A stretch of 64,000 bases of DNA from Robiginitalea sediminis (GTDB taxonomy: Bacteria > Bacteroidota > Bacteroidia > Flavobacteriales > Flavobacteriaceae). The DNA lies in contig NZ_NGNR01000001.1 of NCBI RefSeq assembly GCF_002198115.1, positions 686,369 through 750,368 of the forward strand, given 5' to 3'. The translations under genes and the position numbers were made by a program. Below are positions 63,535 to 64,000 of this stretch, piece by piece. A model generated the notes under the pieces. It saw only the letters and a program-made list of their open reading frames with translations, did no database searches and had not been told where the DNA came from. Every line of letters begins with the position of its first letter. Position 1 is the stretch's first letter.

Positions 63535-64000
63535 AATAGTGTCAAACGTAAAGTACGGCCTCAAGCGTTTGTTATGAGAGTAACAGCTACGTTGGGCGTA
63601 TTGTTATCCTGGCATTGCCCGGGCCAGTTTCTGGCCAGGGGTAAAGGTTCGATTTTAGGTTTCGGGGGAACTACCTAGATTGACATCCGGGAGACACATC
63701 CAATAGACTACGCCTAGGGGCCGTACGGTTTGACATTTTACAACCAGCAAACAGACCGAACAGTAGGTATTTCCATACTGTTCGGTTTTTTGTTTAATGT
63801 CTTCCAGGGAGCCAAAAATTCCGTTGTTTTTTTCAGCATCCGCATCGTCCGTACTGCGGCCCGTTAGCTTAGATTTCAACAGTTTGTGTTAAAAACTTTG
63901 AAGCGTGCGTGCCTGAACAGCCTTTATAAATTGAAGTTGTTTTTCAATCTTTGTTAGTCCCTGATCGCAGGAAATTTTTCACGTTACTTTAATACTTAAA
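63535..64000. other. Gene-free end of window
   Basis: No convincing gene. It holds a short hairpin GGCCAG-TTT-CTGGCC (near 63622-63636), the terminator-like hairpin at 63755-63792, and an AT-richer stretch after 63880 that may lead into the next gene outside the window. A 74-codon minus-strand frame (63655-63879) runs through the hairpin and looks accidental. Confidence 0.5.
63755..63792 (+). terminator. Terminator-like hairpin
   Basis: ACCGAACAGTA paired with TACTGTTCGGT (perfect 11 bp, 10-base loop), then a T-run. It lies 220 bases after the last gene and may end its transcript. Confidence 0.7.

Noticed and set aside
63655-63879. 74-codon minus-strand frame near the window end
   Set aside because: It runs through a perfect 11-bp terminator-like hairpin, has no ribosome site and no recognisable domain.
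1-64000. tRNA or rRNA genes
   Set aside because: No cloverleaf-like T-arm/acceptor combination or rRNA stretch was seen by eye; a tRNAscan-SE run would settle it.

Overview
The window is a dense piece of a Bacteroidota chromosome, most likely a marine Flavobacteriaceae of the Robiginitalea/Maribacter/Muricauda kind. This is inferred from gene content (DUF3078, DUF2480, DUF3109, DUF4421 and DUF1460 families, HemJ, a SUF operon of flavobacterial layout), from many TAnnTTTG -7 promoter elements in front of genes, from weak Shine-Dalgarno signals, and from a GC content that is high for the family. I see no rRNA, tRNA, IS element, prophage or CRISPR array.

Layout. 0.05-4 kb: a divergent pair of membrane-anchored enzymes (an amidohydrolase with a transmembrane insertion and a Nudix-like protein), then a small secreted Ala-rich protein. 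4-10 kb: a glycosyltransferase, a MATE exporter and a gamma-glutamyltransferase, separated by three copies of a roughly 0.5 kb noncoding repeat built of hairpins. 10-21 kb: heme synthesis. hemH stands alone; a DUF1460 protein and an AraC regulator come next; divergent from the regulator runs hemA-hemC-hemD-hemE-hemF-(DUF4421)-(phzF)-hemB, with nearly every junction overlapping. hemJ lies apart at 45.7 kb. Together these give every step from glutamyl-tRNA to protoheme except hemL, which is not in the window. 21-28.3 kb: serine hydrolase, CNNM/CBS membrane protein, DNA alkyltransferase, exonuclease, a second AraC regulator and small exported proteins. 28.3-40 kb: endonuclease/phosphatase-fold protein, HflX, then on the minus strand the iron-sulfur cluster set sufA-sufB-(MBL lipoprotein)-sufC-sufD and sufS-sufE-sufT-DUF2480, with DUF3078 beyond. 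40-64 kb: two beta-propeller lipoproteins, thiL, brnQ, hemJ, an NtrY-like kinase, a crotonase, a radical SAM protein, a Tat-exported oxidoreductase, an HD hydrolase and plsC, bacilliredoxin, a DjlA-like cochaperone, HupE/UreJ, dCMP deaminase, an S41 protease, MarC, DUF3109, and a LytTR/TPR-histidine kinase pair facing two small exported proteins.

The strongest unexplained signal is the repeat family at about 3973-4488, 7290-7727 and 9506-9995. Matching positions carry perfect stems of entirely different sequence in different copies, which is the mark of conserved structure. All three copies begin just downstream of a minus-strand stop codon, and most wobble pairs favour a minus-strand RNA. 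A second regulatory lead is an exact 14-base direct repeat with 21-base period in front of the exported pair at 62.8 kb, the expected geometry of a LytTR operator. Several genes (thiL, plsC, sufE, sufS) start only 4-6 bases after a perfect -7 element, suggesting leaderless mRNAs.
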